Assembly: GCF_000004075.3 (NCBI RefSeq)
Contig: NC_026660.2
Coordinates: 20,339,498 to 20,403,497 of the forward strand
Length of the DNA stretch: 64,000 bases
DNA from: Cucumis sativus
Taxonomy: Eukaryota > Streptophyta > Magnoliopsida > Cucurbitales > Cucurbitaceae
Direction of reading: 5' to 3'
The notes beneath the pieces are model-generated. The model saw only the letters and a list, made by a program, of their open reading frames with translations, had not been told where the DNA came from and did not search any database. Positions 1 through 17,011 of this stretch are shown in pieces. The number at the start of each line of letters is the position of its first letter. The stretch's first letter is position 1. Position numbers and translations under genes: made by a program.

Positions 1-3000
1 TATAGTAATTTGTACCCACAAAATACTATATACTAAAATCATCAATTCATTCAAATTTGGCTTTTATTTCAATCATTTTTCTACCACCATTTTCAATAGA
101 ATAAACCTTTTTCCCTTTAAATTATAATCGTCTTAGAGAATTTTAATATTTCACAGTTTAAATTATAAGTTTAGCTTTTAAATTTATTTTAGAAAGTAAA
201 CATATGATAAGTTCTTTTAATAAAACTCTAAACTATTCATTTTTACGTCGGATAATTTTTTTAACTTTAATATATATAGGTGAATGACCCGTTAAAAAAT
301 CTATTAACATATAATTAAAAGTTGAATGCCAAATTAAGAGATTCTTAGACATATGTAAGATATTGTCTGGTCTTAGGATTAGGGAGAGTGGTGTGAGCTA
401 TTTTAGTCCACTTGATCATATTTGGCCGTGATATTATACCCTCACTCTCCTCTCTCCTCTTTGTCACACCATCTCTCACTAAATTCCAAATATTTACCAC
501 GTAAAAGTAAAAGGTCAAGCCAAAGCAAAATTCCAAATAGTAGCCACCAAAACAATGTCGACAAAAGTTGAGATAACAGCCTACGTTCCAAACATAGACT
601 ATTAGAATTTTTGCAAATGTCCTTCCAACATGATTACAAGTTAAATAAACATAAATCTCAATTTTGATGTCTAAAGTTGTAATTTAACATTGGAATGTAT
701 ATATATATATATTCCAAACTTTTTTGTTTTGTGAAAAAGATTAAGAAGTTAACTTTTTATAGTATGTGTATTTTAAGATATTTGAAAAGGTTACCCAATA
801 TTAATGTTTGAAGGATAAAAAGAAAAAGAAATGATAGATCCAAAGGGTTTTATTTGATGTATAAAGCTATTCCTTACTGGCAAAGGATCAACAAAATCAA
901 CAAAATCATCATTTTAGTAATAATAATAATAATAAAAGTAAAATATATTGTGGAATAATTCCATTTTCAAAGTTTGTGACAAAGCATTTTGAAAGTGAAG
1001 GGTTCAAACTAAAATAAGCTTATCTTTGTGAAGTAAAGAGCCTTATTCATATATTCCTTTGTGGGGAGAAATTAGAACAAGTTTAGGTTTTTAATTATTT
1101 GATTATAAAGTTTATGATTTGAGTGGATTTTTGTAACACATGGAACCCACAAAAATGAAAATCAAATAGAAAAAAATAAAAGATATAATTATAAAAAAGA
1201 AAAATGCAAAAGCTAGAATATGTCTCACATTATGCCTTCCTTTTTAAAAACAACAAATAGCTTTACCAAAACATTTATGAGTCACCGACTTAGTATATAG
1301 TTTCTTAGCTTTTGACAATACAAATGGTTTTAGTTTGATAGTGAAGGTCGTGTAATTAATAGATAGATTGATATTAGGAAGTGTGTTAATGTATGTAATG
1401 ATGACAGCTTTTGTGTAGACCTTTGTTTTCAAATTGTGATATTTTTGTAGATTTTAAAACAATCCAAGCAATTTTACTATTTAAAAGTCATGTTTTTGGT
1501 AGAAATACTGATTAGCAAATGGTTTTAACAATTGGGCCTGACCTTTCAAGGACTGGGCCGGACACAAGCCCATATTGTTTCTTTTTATTTTTTTGCAAAA
1601 TTACATTTATTAAATGTGGATGGTACTTTAAATTACAACTTTAGTTTTAAAACTTTTAAATTGTATTCTATAAGTATTTAACTTGTTATTGTTAATGTTT
1701 TGTATAATAAATCATTTTAAAATTTCTTTTACTTTTATAACTCATAGGTTAGGTTTAAGAGGTATTAAAAAAAAACTAACAAGAATCTTATTTTAAGATT
1801 TTAATTTTAATTTTTTTTATGTCTAATCAAGTTTTCCATCTTTAATTTTGTAACTTATGGTCTTCATGTTTATGTTTCGTGTTTCCTATTTTTGTTTTCA
1901 TTTTTTAAGTTGGTAACTTATGGTCCTTTTGGTAAAGTTCATATTCCATGTTTCTATTTTTGTTTTCATTTTTTAAGAAACATACGTGTTTAATAGCTTT
2001 TCTTATTTCTCGTTCTAAAAAAAAAGTAAACATTTCTCATTTTGTAAGGGATTATTGGAGAAAAAAATAGTTTCTCCCGACGTCATTTTTCAATTATTTC
2101 TATTGTTTTTTTTTCCTTTTTCTCACTTCTTTTTATTGATTCTCTCTTCACAATTTTTTTTATTGGTTTCCTTTCTCTCAATTTTTTTTATAGGTTTCAT
2201 TTTCATTTTTTTCAATTGTTTTTCTATTTCATTTTCCTTTTCCATTTTCCTCCGGTGAATTCCTTTTTCTTCCTCTTATTTCCATCTTCTTCTCCAAATA
2301 ACCAGTCTCCACGTGGTTACCTTTTTCTTCTTCTTATCTCCATCATCTTTTTCAAATAATCATCATCTTCCTCTTCCTCTCATCATCTTCATTGTCTTCC
2401 TTTTTGCCTCACACCATCTTCCTCTACATGACACATCCATCTTTGCTGGATTTGAGTTTTTCTCTTCCTCTTTGTGCAAATTGTGTTTTCACTAGGGGTT
2501 TTCATCGAATTTGTGAGGTTTTGTTATATTTATGTTTTAGCCGTGAGTTTTTGTCTTCATCTTTGCCATGAGTTTTCGTCTTCCTCGCTCGGCTCTGTCC
2601 TTTATATCTCAATCTTCATCTCGTTCTTAAGATTACAAGAAGACTTTCTTATCTAGGTTTGATAATTTTATTTTTTTTATGTTTAGTGGAGAACATATAT
2701 TTTTGTTTGATGTTTAATTTAATAATAAAAAAATGAATCTTAAAGAAAATCAACAAAAAAGAAACAGTTATCAAACACAATTTCTATTTCTGTTTTTTTT
2801 TTTCTTCCAAAAACATAAAAGTTATCAAACACATTCATGTTTTTTGTTCTAAAAAAAATGAACATGAAACAAAAAACAAAAAACAAAAACGTTACCAAAC
2901 GAATACAAATATCGTTTAAGTTTAAAAGTTCAAAAAGTTATGAATATTGATTAAAGTTTCAGTTTTGTAGCAAATAGACTTTTTTTTTTATATATTCGGA

Positions 3001-6000
3001 AGGTCAAATAAATATTATATATATATATATTTGATGTTTAATAGATTGTATATTTTCAAATTATTTAAAAACAATTTTAACGTGTTTACTGACTATTTCG
3101 TTCTTTTTTTTAAAAAAAAAAAAAAAGCAAAGTTATTTTTCTTAATTCTCTGCATACAAAAGTTATACTCTTAGTCAAATTTCAATTTCTTTTTTTTTTT
3201 TTTTATAACAATAATAACTATACTTTTTAGTTCTTAAAATTTATCTTGTTTTAAAAAGTAGATACAGAAAAAAGTAAACATTTTAGGAAGAAAAAAAGAG
3301 ATAATGTTTATGAACTTAATCATTAAAAATAAAAAATAAGAAATAGAATAATAACTGAGTGGGACCTAACATATTTACATTTAAACTCAAATTGAGATTT
3401 TTAATAATAATTAATTGTTGATGTGCTTATTAATAGTATATTTTTAAATAATCATTGAGAACATGTTATCCATTGCGTACGATTTTATTAATTTTTCTTT
3501 CTTAAGAAACATCAAATATTATTATAAAAAACAAACAATTAATTTATGTTTACTCACTTTATTATTTATTTATTAATTAATTCCTATTTTTTCTAATACT
3601 CAACATTAAACAAATTAAGTAAATATAATTTTAGTTGACAATTTCATACACCTTCTAGAATTCTAGCTCATTTACCAACTTTTCCCACATCATCTCATTT
3701 TATTATATAAACATTCACATTTCAACATTTATTAAAATATTGATATTGACAAAAGAAAAAAAAACAAGTCATAAAATTTATAAATTTTGTTTACATTAAT
3801 CTTTCATACTTCATTTCATAACTATTTTATTTTTTTCACAATTAAATTTATAGGCCACTACTTCCAAACTTCATTGCTTGCATTTTGATAATTTCATATA
3901 TTTGAATTAGTTTACACGTTGTGTAAGAATTATTAATGCACCCAAGATTATAAAAATAATCTTTATAAAATGTTTAAATGAATTTACTAATGTGATGATA
4001 GTTGCAACAATGAGAGGTGAGGATAGATCATTCCATCTCTAAACATTAGCAAATTCAAAACTTCTATGTATAGAGGCATGCATTAATGAATATTAGGTTA
4101 GAAGTTTATCTTAAATTTATGTTTAATAATGATCGACCCTAAATTAATATACATTAATTTTGTATCTTACTACATAACTTTTTATATTGTAGAATGTTAA
4201 AATTTAAACATTATATTATACCATTAAATTTAACTTTATGCTTAATAGGTACACTTAAACATAATTCCAACATTTAAGTTTTTAAATATTTTGAAGATTT
4301 GTTTAAACTGAAGTAATTTTTATATTTATATAGTTTATTAGACAAGGTCAAATTAATATACAATGAAATGAGACAGAGTTAAATGAACGTCAAATTAAAA
4401 TACAACTAGAATGATCAAATTCTAATAGTACCACGTTTTATTAGTGGTTTGAACGGTTAAATTTCTTTAGTCTCACGTTTATAATGCAATATTTTAAAAT
4501 ATTAAATTGATATTATTTAGATGTCTTTGTAATAATTAAATAAATACTTCAATTGAAAACAGTCCGTGTGTAATAAAAAGAATTCACGGTGATTAAAAAG
4601 ATCTTATTTGTTAAACTTTAAAGCTTTGATTTTTTATCCTGCAATCATGCACACTAAATAAAAGATTAAAAAAATGAATTAGTACTCTGACGACAAAATA
4701 AAATTAAAATCGAAATTTCCATATATTTTTCATCAACTTCACAATAAAAAAATGGATAAACTGTTTGATCGTAAAATAAAACTCAATGTCACAAACGAGA
4801 TATATTTCGTTTCTTAACTTTTAGAAAAGAGACGTTGTTTTAATAAAAATATAGAAAACGTTATGTCACTGTCTTAATCTAGATGATGACAGAAGAAACT
4901 TATCATACAATCGAGATGGAATGGTTTTTTAAAAAAATTTATGGTTTAGTTTTCAAAAACAAAATGAAATTTAAAACCAACAAAATTTAGCCTAACTTAG
5001 TAGCTTGAAATTAAATTTTGTAAGTTTTATTTAATTAATTGTCCAACTAATACCATATAAAGTCCTAAGTTTGGAAGACTCTTATTTTTTCATGGACATT
5101 AAAAACCATATATTAATTAAGTTGAATTCACTCGTAATTAAAATTGGAAGGTCCACTCAAATAAAAGGTATTTTCAAAAATAAAATAAAGCAACAAAATA
5201 TTTATATCGTATAGAACCATTGTTTAGATTTCCTATTATTCTCTAGATGATCATTTACATTTGATCCAAATCTAAACGAATTTTTAAAATGATTTTTTGG
5301 TATGCAATTATTTTGATTTGACACACGATCGTTTAAATTTTGGTATTAAAATCTATACAAATTTTCTACCACATTTAGTACACGATCATTTACAATTGGC
5401 AATCTAATATTCCAACCATTTTTCACGATTTTTTATATTTGGTGAATGAAAATATTTAAAAAGAGGAGGGAAAGGAAAATAAAATAAGTATTAAATAATA
5501 TAAACAAATTGGAGAAGAAATAATACGAAAAGAAAGAGCAAATATAAATATTTAAAAAATCCGTAAAAGAATAGAAAAAACCATGGAATGAAAAAATATC
5601 GTAAGAGATGAAAATAAAAAGGATAGCATAAAAAGAAGAAAGAAATAAAAATAGCAAACCTAAATATTTTGCCTATTTATTAAATAAAAATTAATCCTAA
5701 AACAATGTATATTATACATTTAAAAATATTCCATTAATTTGCACCAATTTCATTTATTCATTTTTTTTAATTCATACCTTATTAAACCCATTTCTATTTA
5801 ATTTCTTTTCATGATTATTTTTTAGAGTACAGAGTATTTTTAGCTAAATGCCAACAAAAAAAAAAAAACAAAACCTTTTGTAAAAATTTAGAAAACTAGT
5901 ATTTCTCTAGAAAAATATATTTTTAGAAAATAGCTAATAAAACAATATAAATTTAATTTTAGAAAGAAAAAAAAAAAGAATTAAGAGTCTCGATTTCTTA

Positions 6001-7480
6001 CATGAATTGAAAGTTATTCTAAATTCAAATCATTAATTTAAATGGATTTTTTTCTTCTAATTTTAGTAAAGAAATTAGAACAGTGAAGATGAAAGTAGAG
6101 TTAGCAAAAGAAGAAAAAGAAAAAAAGGTTATAGTAGGTGGGGAGTGGTGACACCAAATACCTAAATTTCCATTACCTACTACCATTTTTCAACTCTTCT
6201 CTTTTTTTCGATTCATTTTTTTTATCATACTAAATACACCAACGCCTTTCTAACATTTTTTCAATTTCTTTTTTTATAAAATCACAACTCCCCCACTAAA
6301 GTAATTTTCAATTTCACTTTAGTGTTTCACGATCATATAATTTATAACATAAGTATAGTAATTTTAATTTAACATTATAAAAAACCAATGGTACAAATAA
6401 CGCAATTAACTTCACATATACAAAATTTGTATTATTATGATTAATATTATATAGAAAGTTATTTGTATTAAATAATGTAAATATTTAACACTTGTTCTTC
6501 CTACATTTTAACCGAAACTAAAATTGATCAAAAAAGTTAAGAACAATCAATAATTATAAAAACATTTATGAAAAATGTTTCTATTTTTTTATTTAATTAT
6601 TGAAAAAAGAAGGAATAATAAACATATGCTATTTTAAGAATCGTGTGATAACAAATTCATATCAAACTATGCATCATTTAAGATTGTGAGATAGAAATCA
6701 TTCAACAGCAAATTGATTTTCAACTGTCGTAATTATATTTTATATTGAATGTATGTATGCATGCATATATATGTATATGGGTGTGTGTAAATATATACAT
6801 AAAAAGAACACTTACATTGTTTTAATCAACATTATTGGTAGAAAATTTGATATTACAAACAATTTATCAAATCCTCTAAATTACCTATTCTCTTAAAATT
6901 TCAAAGAATAATTGTAGAGTTAATGTTAATATCAACAATAAATTAATGTATACAAATAAACAATGGTAATATGTATCTCATTCATTATACTGTATTTAAT
7001 TTGTTAGATGCTTTTTTTTATATATAGAGATATTACCCATAGCATAATTCATACAAATCCATCTTTTATAGAACTTTAATTCAAAAGTTTCCATCCTAAA
7101 AATAAATAAATAAATAAAATTCATAGTTTATTTTTTATTTAATTTGTAATTTCTATTAAGCCCGCTGAAATCTCAACCTACATATTTAAAAAAGAAAGGC
7201 ACATTTCCTATGTAAATACTTTATATTTTATTCTATTTACGTAAATTCCTCTTTTCTTTATTTTAAAAAGGTGTACAAATTTAAATTAACTTACTAAAAT
7301 AAATTTAAAAGTGATTTAAATTAAAATATAAAAAAAAGAACATAGGATATTTAAAAATAGGTAGGGAACTAAGAACTTAGGATATATTAAAATGTACTAA
7401 TAACTCCAAACTCTTCAAATTCTTCTACAAATTTGTTACATTAAGAGAGAGAGAGAGTCGGAGGAGTAAAGCGATGGAGT
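1..7480. other. AT-rich intergenic region, no gene recognised
   Basis: I see no supportable gene here on either strand. The open frames are short, low in complexity and start in poly-T or poly-A tracts, as expected from chance in very AT-rich DNA. The stretch holds many homopolymer runs, short (TA)n runs (for example near 3018 and 6770) and a pyrimidine-rich block at about 2050-2660. That block lies inside an inverted-repeat unit listed separately. The last few hundred bases belong to the PAL promoter. Confidence 0.6.
1927..2902. repeat. Inverted-repeat unit, possible non-autonomous DNA transposon
   Basis: The left end carries TTTTGGTAAAG at 1927-1937 and the right end carries CGTTACCAAAC at 2890-2900, which is close to its reverse complement. 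Further inside, a T-rich segment with ACATACGTGTTTAATAGC (about 1980) resembles the reverse complement of 2817-2856. Such imperfect, T-rich terminal inverted repeats are common in plant Mutator- or hAT-derived elements. I could not identify a clean target-site duplication or any transposase frame, so the boundaries and the class are inferred. Confidence 0.35.
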
Positions 7481-7506
7481 TGGAAAAGTGGGGTCCACAG
7501 AAGTTC

Positions 7507-7647
7507 ACCAACCAAACCCCTCCGTATCAAAATAGTGATAATTTCCACGTGTCAGTATCTCCAGAAAAAGATCCAACGGCTAACCACAGCTTTCAACTAA
7601 CCCATCCTACCTACCCACTTTTTTGTTTGTGTGTGTGTATATATATA
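7507..7647 (+). promoter_or_regulatory. PAL promoter: two AC elements and TATA box
   Basis: ACCAACC at 7507-7513 and ACCTACC at 7609-7615 match the AC-II and AC-I elements bound by R2R3-MYB activators of phenylpropanoid genes. An alternating TA tract at 7638-7647 (TATATATATA, followed by GA) is a good TATA box. It would place the transcription start near 7675 and give a leader of roughly 140 nt before the PAL start codon. AC-type elements with a TATA box just upstream of a PAL gene are the standard arrangement. The motif matches are direct; their activity is inferred. Confidence 0.6.
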
Positions 7648-7812
7648 GATTACCCGAATTCCATTCATCCAAAAATTAAGCCAACTTTCTATAACTTTAA
7701 ATTTTTGCTTCCATTTATACATTAACAAATTTTAAAAAAAAACGAAATTTATTTCCCCCTAAAGTCTTCCTCTCATTTGTTCTGACTTTTGAGTTCTTTT
7801 TTGGAGAAAACA

Positions 7813-8810
7813 ATGGAACCCCGTCCAGAAAATGGCCACCATGGATGGGAGAAGGAGCCCTCTTTGTGTGCTGGTGTGGCCGCGTACTGGAGTGGTGCGG
7901 CGAAAGGGCTGGAGGGGAGTCATTTGGAGGAGTTTAAGCGTATGGTGATGGAGTTTCGTCGTTCTGTTGTGCGACTTGGAGGCGAGAGTCTTACGATAGC
8001 GCAAGTTGCTGCCATTGCTGCTCGTAGCTCTGACGTTGTGGTGGAGCTTTCTGAGGAGGCTCGTTCTGCTGTGGAGGCGAGTAGTAGGTGGGTCGTTGAA
8101 AGTATGACTAATGGAACTGATAGCTATGGAGTTACAACTGGTTTTGGTTCTACGTCTCATCGGAGGACTGACCAAGGAGAAGCCCTTCAAAAAGAACTCA
8201 TTAGGTAATTACATTGACAGTATTTTTTATAGGCACTTTTATTTCTCGTTCTTTAACGTTATATAAAATTAATCTTAACATAAGTATAGATGATACCTTA
8301 ACTATTATTATGTTCTAAAGTTTATAATAATTCATTTGTCTAGTCTATGAGAGCTTTGCATTAAATTTCTTTTAACTATAACTTTATACCTTTTTTCGGT
8401 CAATGATGTTACTAAGTAAGAGATTAAAACCCTCAAATTTCTTATTGAATTTATCTATGTTAGGTTAGTCTAGCTATGTTTATGTTCACAATTTTACTAA
8501 TCAATCATACAATAAATAAAATTGTTTAAGAAAAAAAAAATATTACTCTTATACATCATCTAGTAAATCTACAAATTTTAAAGCATTAATTAAAATAAAT
8601 ACTAAAGCTTAATATATTTAATTGAGGGTTTTTTTGTTATGAAATAATTAATCATAAATACGACCATATCAACCATATCAAGTGGCTAAAACTTTATTGT
8701 ATAATTTATTTTTTTTGAACGAATTAAAAAATAATATCTAATTGTCAAAACTTAATGATTACATTTATACTTTTTGGTGAGATATTATCATACTTCATTC
8801 TTAGTCAATC

Positions 8811-8874
<64 letters not shown>

Positions 8875-11091
8875 AAAATTCATAATCTAAAAGAAAGAAA
8901 ATAGATTTAAAATTACTTTTATTGTTTTTTGACCAATTTTTTAAAACCCATAAATCGTCAATGAAATAAATTGTATTTTTTCTTTTAAAAAAAAAGAGCT
9001 AAAAAGGTTACAAAATGGAACTACATAACCTTTTCTTTTTCCATCTAATTTCTTTAAAAGAGAGTTTCTATAATTTACTCAAACTTCGCACAAAAATAAT
9101 ATACTTTATCTTCTTAATTTATCTTTTTTTTTTAAAAAAAGGTAAACCTTTTTTGTTTTTAGTGTGTTAAGTTATTGGTCCTCTTAAACCTTATACAATT
9201 TTATTTGTTTGGTATATAAAATTTTAAACATGTCTAGTGTTTATAAATTTTGGTAGTGATGAATTTTGAAATCAATATAATTAATTTAACATACTAGTAG
9301 GTTTAATATATTAGTGATAATTTAAACTTTGCACGAAACAGGTTCTTGAATGCTGGAATTTTTGGAAAAGATTCAAATTCTTGTCATACATTGTCTCAAC
9401 AAGCCACAAGAGCTGCCATGGTAGTGAGAATCAACACACTTTTGCAAGGCTATTCTGGCATTAGGTTTGAAATTTTGGAAGCGATAGCCAAATTACTCAA
9501 TCACAACATAACTCCATGCCTCCCTCTTAGAGGCACCATCACAGCTTCTGGTGATTTAGTTCCTCTTTCATACATTGCTGGACTTTTGACTGGTAGGCCT
9601 AATTCTAAGGCTATTGGGCCAAATGGTGAATCTCTTAATTCAAATGAGGCATTTCATCTTGCTGGGATTACTAGTGGTTTCTTCAATTTGCAGCCTAAAG
9701 AAGGTCTTGCTCTTGTCAATGGCACTGCAGTTGGGTCAGGCTTAGCTTCTATGGTCCTATTTGAAGCTAACTTTCTTGCAATACTTTCGGAGATATTGTC
9801 AGCAATTTTTGCTGAAGTTATGCAAGGAAAACCTGAGTTTACAGATCATTTAACCCATAAATTAAAGCATCATCCTGGCCAAATTGAAGCAGCTGCTATT
9901 ATGGAGCATATATTATATGGAAGTTCTTACGTCAAAACTACTAAAAAGTTGCACGAGATTGACTCGCTTCAAAAGCCTAAACAAGATCGATATGCTCTTA
10001 GAACTTCTCCCCAATGGCTCGGTCCTCAAATTGAAGTCATTAGATACTCCACCAAAATGATTGAACGTGAGATTAACTCAGTGAATGATAACCCGTTGAT
10101 TGATGTATCGAGAAACAAGGCTTTGCATGGAGGGAATTTTCAAGGCACTCCCATTGGTGTCTCTATGGATAATACTCGTTTAGCGATTGCTTCTATTGGT
10201 AAACTCATGTTTGCACAGTTCTCAGAACTTGTCAATGACTTCTACAATAATGGGTTACCTTCAAACCTTACTGCTAGTAGAAACCCAAGTTTGGATTATG
10301 GGTTCAAAGGCGCTGAGATTGCAATGGCTTCATATTGCTCTGAACTTCAATATTTGGCAAATCCAGTAACCAATCATGTTCAGAGTGCTGAACAACATAA
10401 CCAAGACGTAAACTCATTAGGGTTGATATCATCGAGAAAAACAGCTGAAGCTATTGAGATTTTAAAGCTTATGTCCACTACTTACTTAGTGGCATTGTGC
10501 CAAGCTATTGATTTAAGACACATGGAGGAGAATTTGAAGAAAACAGTAAAGAACACTGTTAGCCAAGTGGCAAAAAAGATCCTTGTGTTGCATTTTAATG
10601 GCAATCTCCATCCATTTAGGTATAGTGAGAAGGATTTGCTTCAAGTTGTGGATAGAGAACACATTTTTACCTATATTGATGACCCCTGCAGTGTTTCATA
10701 TCCATTAATGCAAAAGCTAAGACAGGTATTGGTAGATCATGCTATAAAAAATGGTGAGAACGAAAGCAACCCAAATGCTTCGATCTTTGGAAAAATCACA
10801 GCTTTTGAAGACGAATTAAAAGCACTTTTGCCTAAAGAAGTGGAAAATGCGAGAAGGGAAGTAGAAAAAGGAAGTGCCGCAATTGAAAACCAAATCAAAG
10901 AATGCAAATCTTATCCATTGTACAAGTTTGTCAGAGAAACATTGGGAACTCGATTGTTGACGGGAGAGAGAGATGGATCACCGGGAGAAGAGTTCGATAA
11001 GGTTTTTACAGCTATTTCTGGTGGAAAATTGATAGATCCAATGCTTGAGTGTTTAAAGGATTGGAATGGTGCTCCACTTCCTCTGAGTTAG
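7813..11091 (+). CDS. PAL: Phenylalanine ammonia-lyase
   Basis: This enzyme deaminates L-phenylalanine to trans-cinnamate, the cytosolic entry step of phenylpropanoid metabolism (lignin, flavonoids, salicylate precursors). Exon 1 is 7813-8204 and exon 2 is 9342-11091, giving 713 residues, the usual PAL length. The intron (8205-9341, GT-AG) splits an Arg codon at the position typical of plant PAL genes. The Ala-Ser-Gly triad that cyclises into the MIO cofactor is at about 199-201, the catalytic-loop Tyr at about 105, and the Phe132-Leu133 pair marks phenylalanine rather than tyrosine preference. Start choice: the ATG at 7813 gives the typical MEPRPENG terminus. An in-frame TTG at 7789 lies upstream and is not needed. 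AC elements upstream fit MYB control. Nothing appears broken. Confidence 0.96.
8815..8871. repeat. (TA)n microsatellite in PAL intron
   Basis: A nearly pure TA dinucleotide run of about 28 repeats lies inside the single PAL intron. It is visible directly. Such runs are usually highly polymorphic, so it would be a length marker for this locus, and its exact length may be affected by assembly. Confidence 0.95.
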
Positions 11092-14955
<3,864 letters not shown>

Positions 14956-16633
14956 ACAGCTTTGGTATGATGCAGGATTATCAAATCCTTTCCTTCCATG
15001 CTAGAGCAGCAGCAATTTTTCACCTCACATCTCCTCTATTACTTTATTATGAAAAGTCTTTATATATTCACTTCTAAATCCATCCATCGAGACTCGGGAG
15101 TCGATTCTATTTTTTGAATTGTCCAATTTTTCTCAGAGTATTTCATCTCATGATGGAAAATTTTCATTTGAGCTAGACTCTGAATTTGAATTGATATCGT
15201 TTAATCTCGAACCATGTGTATCTCAAGTTATGAAGTTTGTAATTTTGGATGCATCTTTGAACTGATCGGAAGAAATTTTTTGACTCTATAATTTATGCCA
15301 TGCTCATTTTTCGTAAGGAGTTGATAGGGAAAAGAATTAACCTAAAGGCCTAAAATACAGTGTGGATTTGATCGACTTCATAACTAAAAATATGAGCGAC
15401 AGCAACTTTAAACTATTTTGTGTTTTGTTAGTTTAGCGGAGGGATTCCAACTTTTGATTTTAAAATTGATAGCAATACAACTGACCCAAAAGGACTTTCT
15501 TGTTTTTACTAATTATAAACTACTTTTCAAGCTTGTCTTCTAATGAGAAGTGCTTGTGAAAATATAGAATATGCTTTAATAGTGTCCTAAAAATCCTTAA
15601 CTATTTAAAAATATTTTAGGCAAAAATAACATTTCAAATGATCTGTGGGTTGATTGAGCTAAGGTTTAAAATTGGGATACTAATTATTTTAAGTTAAAAT
15701 TGAAATTTCAGAGTATGACTGAGAACAACTAAAACAAGTTAATGGTCAAATTTGATTTTCTCCAATAAAGTTTAGAACCTAAATTGTTTTTATCCTTTCT
15801 TGTTATACTCTTAATAAATTCTCATTTTTTGTGTATGAAATTTTAAATCAACAAGCAGTGAGGCAAATGTACCTTAAAAATTTAGGTAGAAAAGTAAGAT
15901 TCCACACTAACCAAATTAATGCCTTTTAAATAAGTTTAGATCTAGCGAACCAATACCATATGGTCACGAGGCCTTATATTTTTGGTAAAACAAAACACAA
16001 TGTTGAGTTTACAATATTTGCAAGGAAACGAAATGAACATTGTGTAAAATAAAGAACTTCGCACTAGTCCCCTACTTGACCACCAATACTTTGTCGATCA
16101 AGCTAACAATAGTTTAGAGAAAAAGCTAGAGATAAGAGAAGTTAAGATATTATTTTAGTGTTCCTCAAATGACTCGAACCCTTTTCATGATATAGAAAAA
16201 TGTTTTCGAGATGGTCATTAGGCCTAATTAATTTGCCCGTTACTAATGTTTCTGGGCGTTACAAATGAATCCAAAGACATGTAGTTGGCTTCATAGATTG
16301 ACTTTGGCTCATAATTTGTCTAGGGTCGACCTCTATACTTGGGGATTATTTTTCTCTCAGGGCAGATCCTATGAATTGATCTCTTAAACTCTAAAAATCG
16401 GGTTTGCCACGATACTTAACTAAATAAAACAAATCACTTATTTGAATTGCTTCATCCGATTATCCTTATGGAGTCAAATACTTAACCATATCTTTCACCC
16501 ACACCACATTTAATTTTCATTGTCACGAGTATGGAGTGAAGCTACACATTTACCAACCAAGAATTCAAAAGAGAGAAAAAAAAAACAAAATATTGGTTAC
16601 ATTTCAAATCCACTAGTGCCATATTCTTTATGC
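14956..16633. other. Spacer between ADK and SAUR 3' ends
   Basis: About 1.7 kb between two convergent genes. The first few hundred bases should be the ADK 3' UTR. The remainder is AT-rich with short unrelated open frames. I recognise no gene, RNA or clear mobile element here. Confidence 0.55.
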
Positions 16634-17011
16634 TCAAAATACAAGTTCCAAAGAAGGGGTAGAAGAATGTACACATTGAAGAATTGTAACAAAAACACAC
16701 TCCTTACAAGGTAAGTATAGTTTTGAATTCCCATTATCAAATCCAAACGTTTCCTCAGCAGAATCAAGTAATATCTTAAACAAAGGATGTCTCAACACTC
16801 CAATCTCAATAACATATCTCTTCCAATCTTCACCCACATACACTACAAAATGACCCTTTGGTACATCTTTAGGAATTGCTTTTGCACCTTCTTTCACTAC
16901 ACCCCAGCACAACCTCCACCACTTTTTTCCATACTTCACAACCTGACTTCCCAAATTCTTGCCTTTCTTCAATTTCCCTTCTATCATCTTGTCTTCCCAA
17001 ATCCTAACCAT
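16634..17011 (-). CDS. SAUR family auxin-responsive protein
   Basis: This is an intronless gene of 125 residues. The C-terminal half is a SAUR domain: KDVPKGHFVVYVG, then a basic KRYVIEI strand, LRHPLFKILLDSAEETFGF, and the closing LPC..C.F pair. The N-terminal third is basic and rich in Lys and Trp, typical of this family. SAURs promote acid growth by inhibiting PP2C-D phosphatases that restrain plasma-membrane proton pumps. I chose the ATG at 17011. An in-frame ATG at 17089 would add 26 residues, but it abuts a TATA-like CTATATAG just upstream, so transcription probably starts later. A TGTCTC auxin-response core at 17515-17520 lies about 0.5 kb upstream. The subgroup is not certain; the LPC ending resembles the SAUR41/71 clade. 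Confidence 0.85.
   Translation of the reverse strand: MVRIWEDKMIEGKLKKGKNLGSQVVKYGKKWWRLCWGVVKEGAKAIPKDVPKGHFVVYVGEDWKRYVIEIGVLRHPLFKILLDSAEETFGFDNGNSKLYLPCKECVFVTILQCVHSSTPSLELVF

Noticed and set aside
220-222. Altered catalytic-loop His in the PCRK kinase (residues 220-222, FRD in place of HRD) as a sign of a dead kinase
   Set aside because: Coordinates here are residues. RLCK-VII kinases normally carry an aromatic residue before RD, and all other catalytic residues are present.
2055-2656. Three hydrophobic, Phe-rich open frames
   Set aside because: They are translations of a T- and CT-rich repeat block with no start context or domain.
7474-7725. 83-residue open frame just upstream of PAL
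   Set aside because: It overlaps the AC elements and TATA box of the PAL promoter and has no recognisable protein features.
7789-7812. Eight-residue upstream extension of PAL starting at TTG
   Set aside because: TTG is not a normal plant start, and the ATG at 7813 gives the typical PAL N-terminus.
7759-8190. 143-residue minus-strand open frame opposite PAL exon 1
   Set aside because: It is the antisense shadow of a highly conserved coding exon and resembles no known family.
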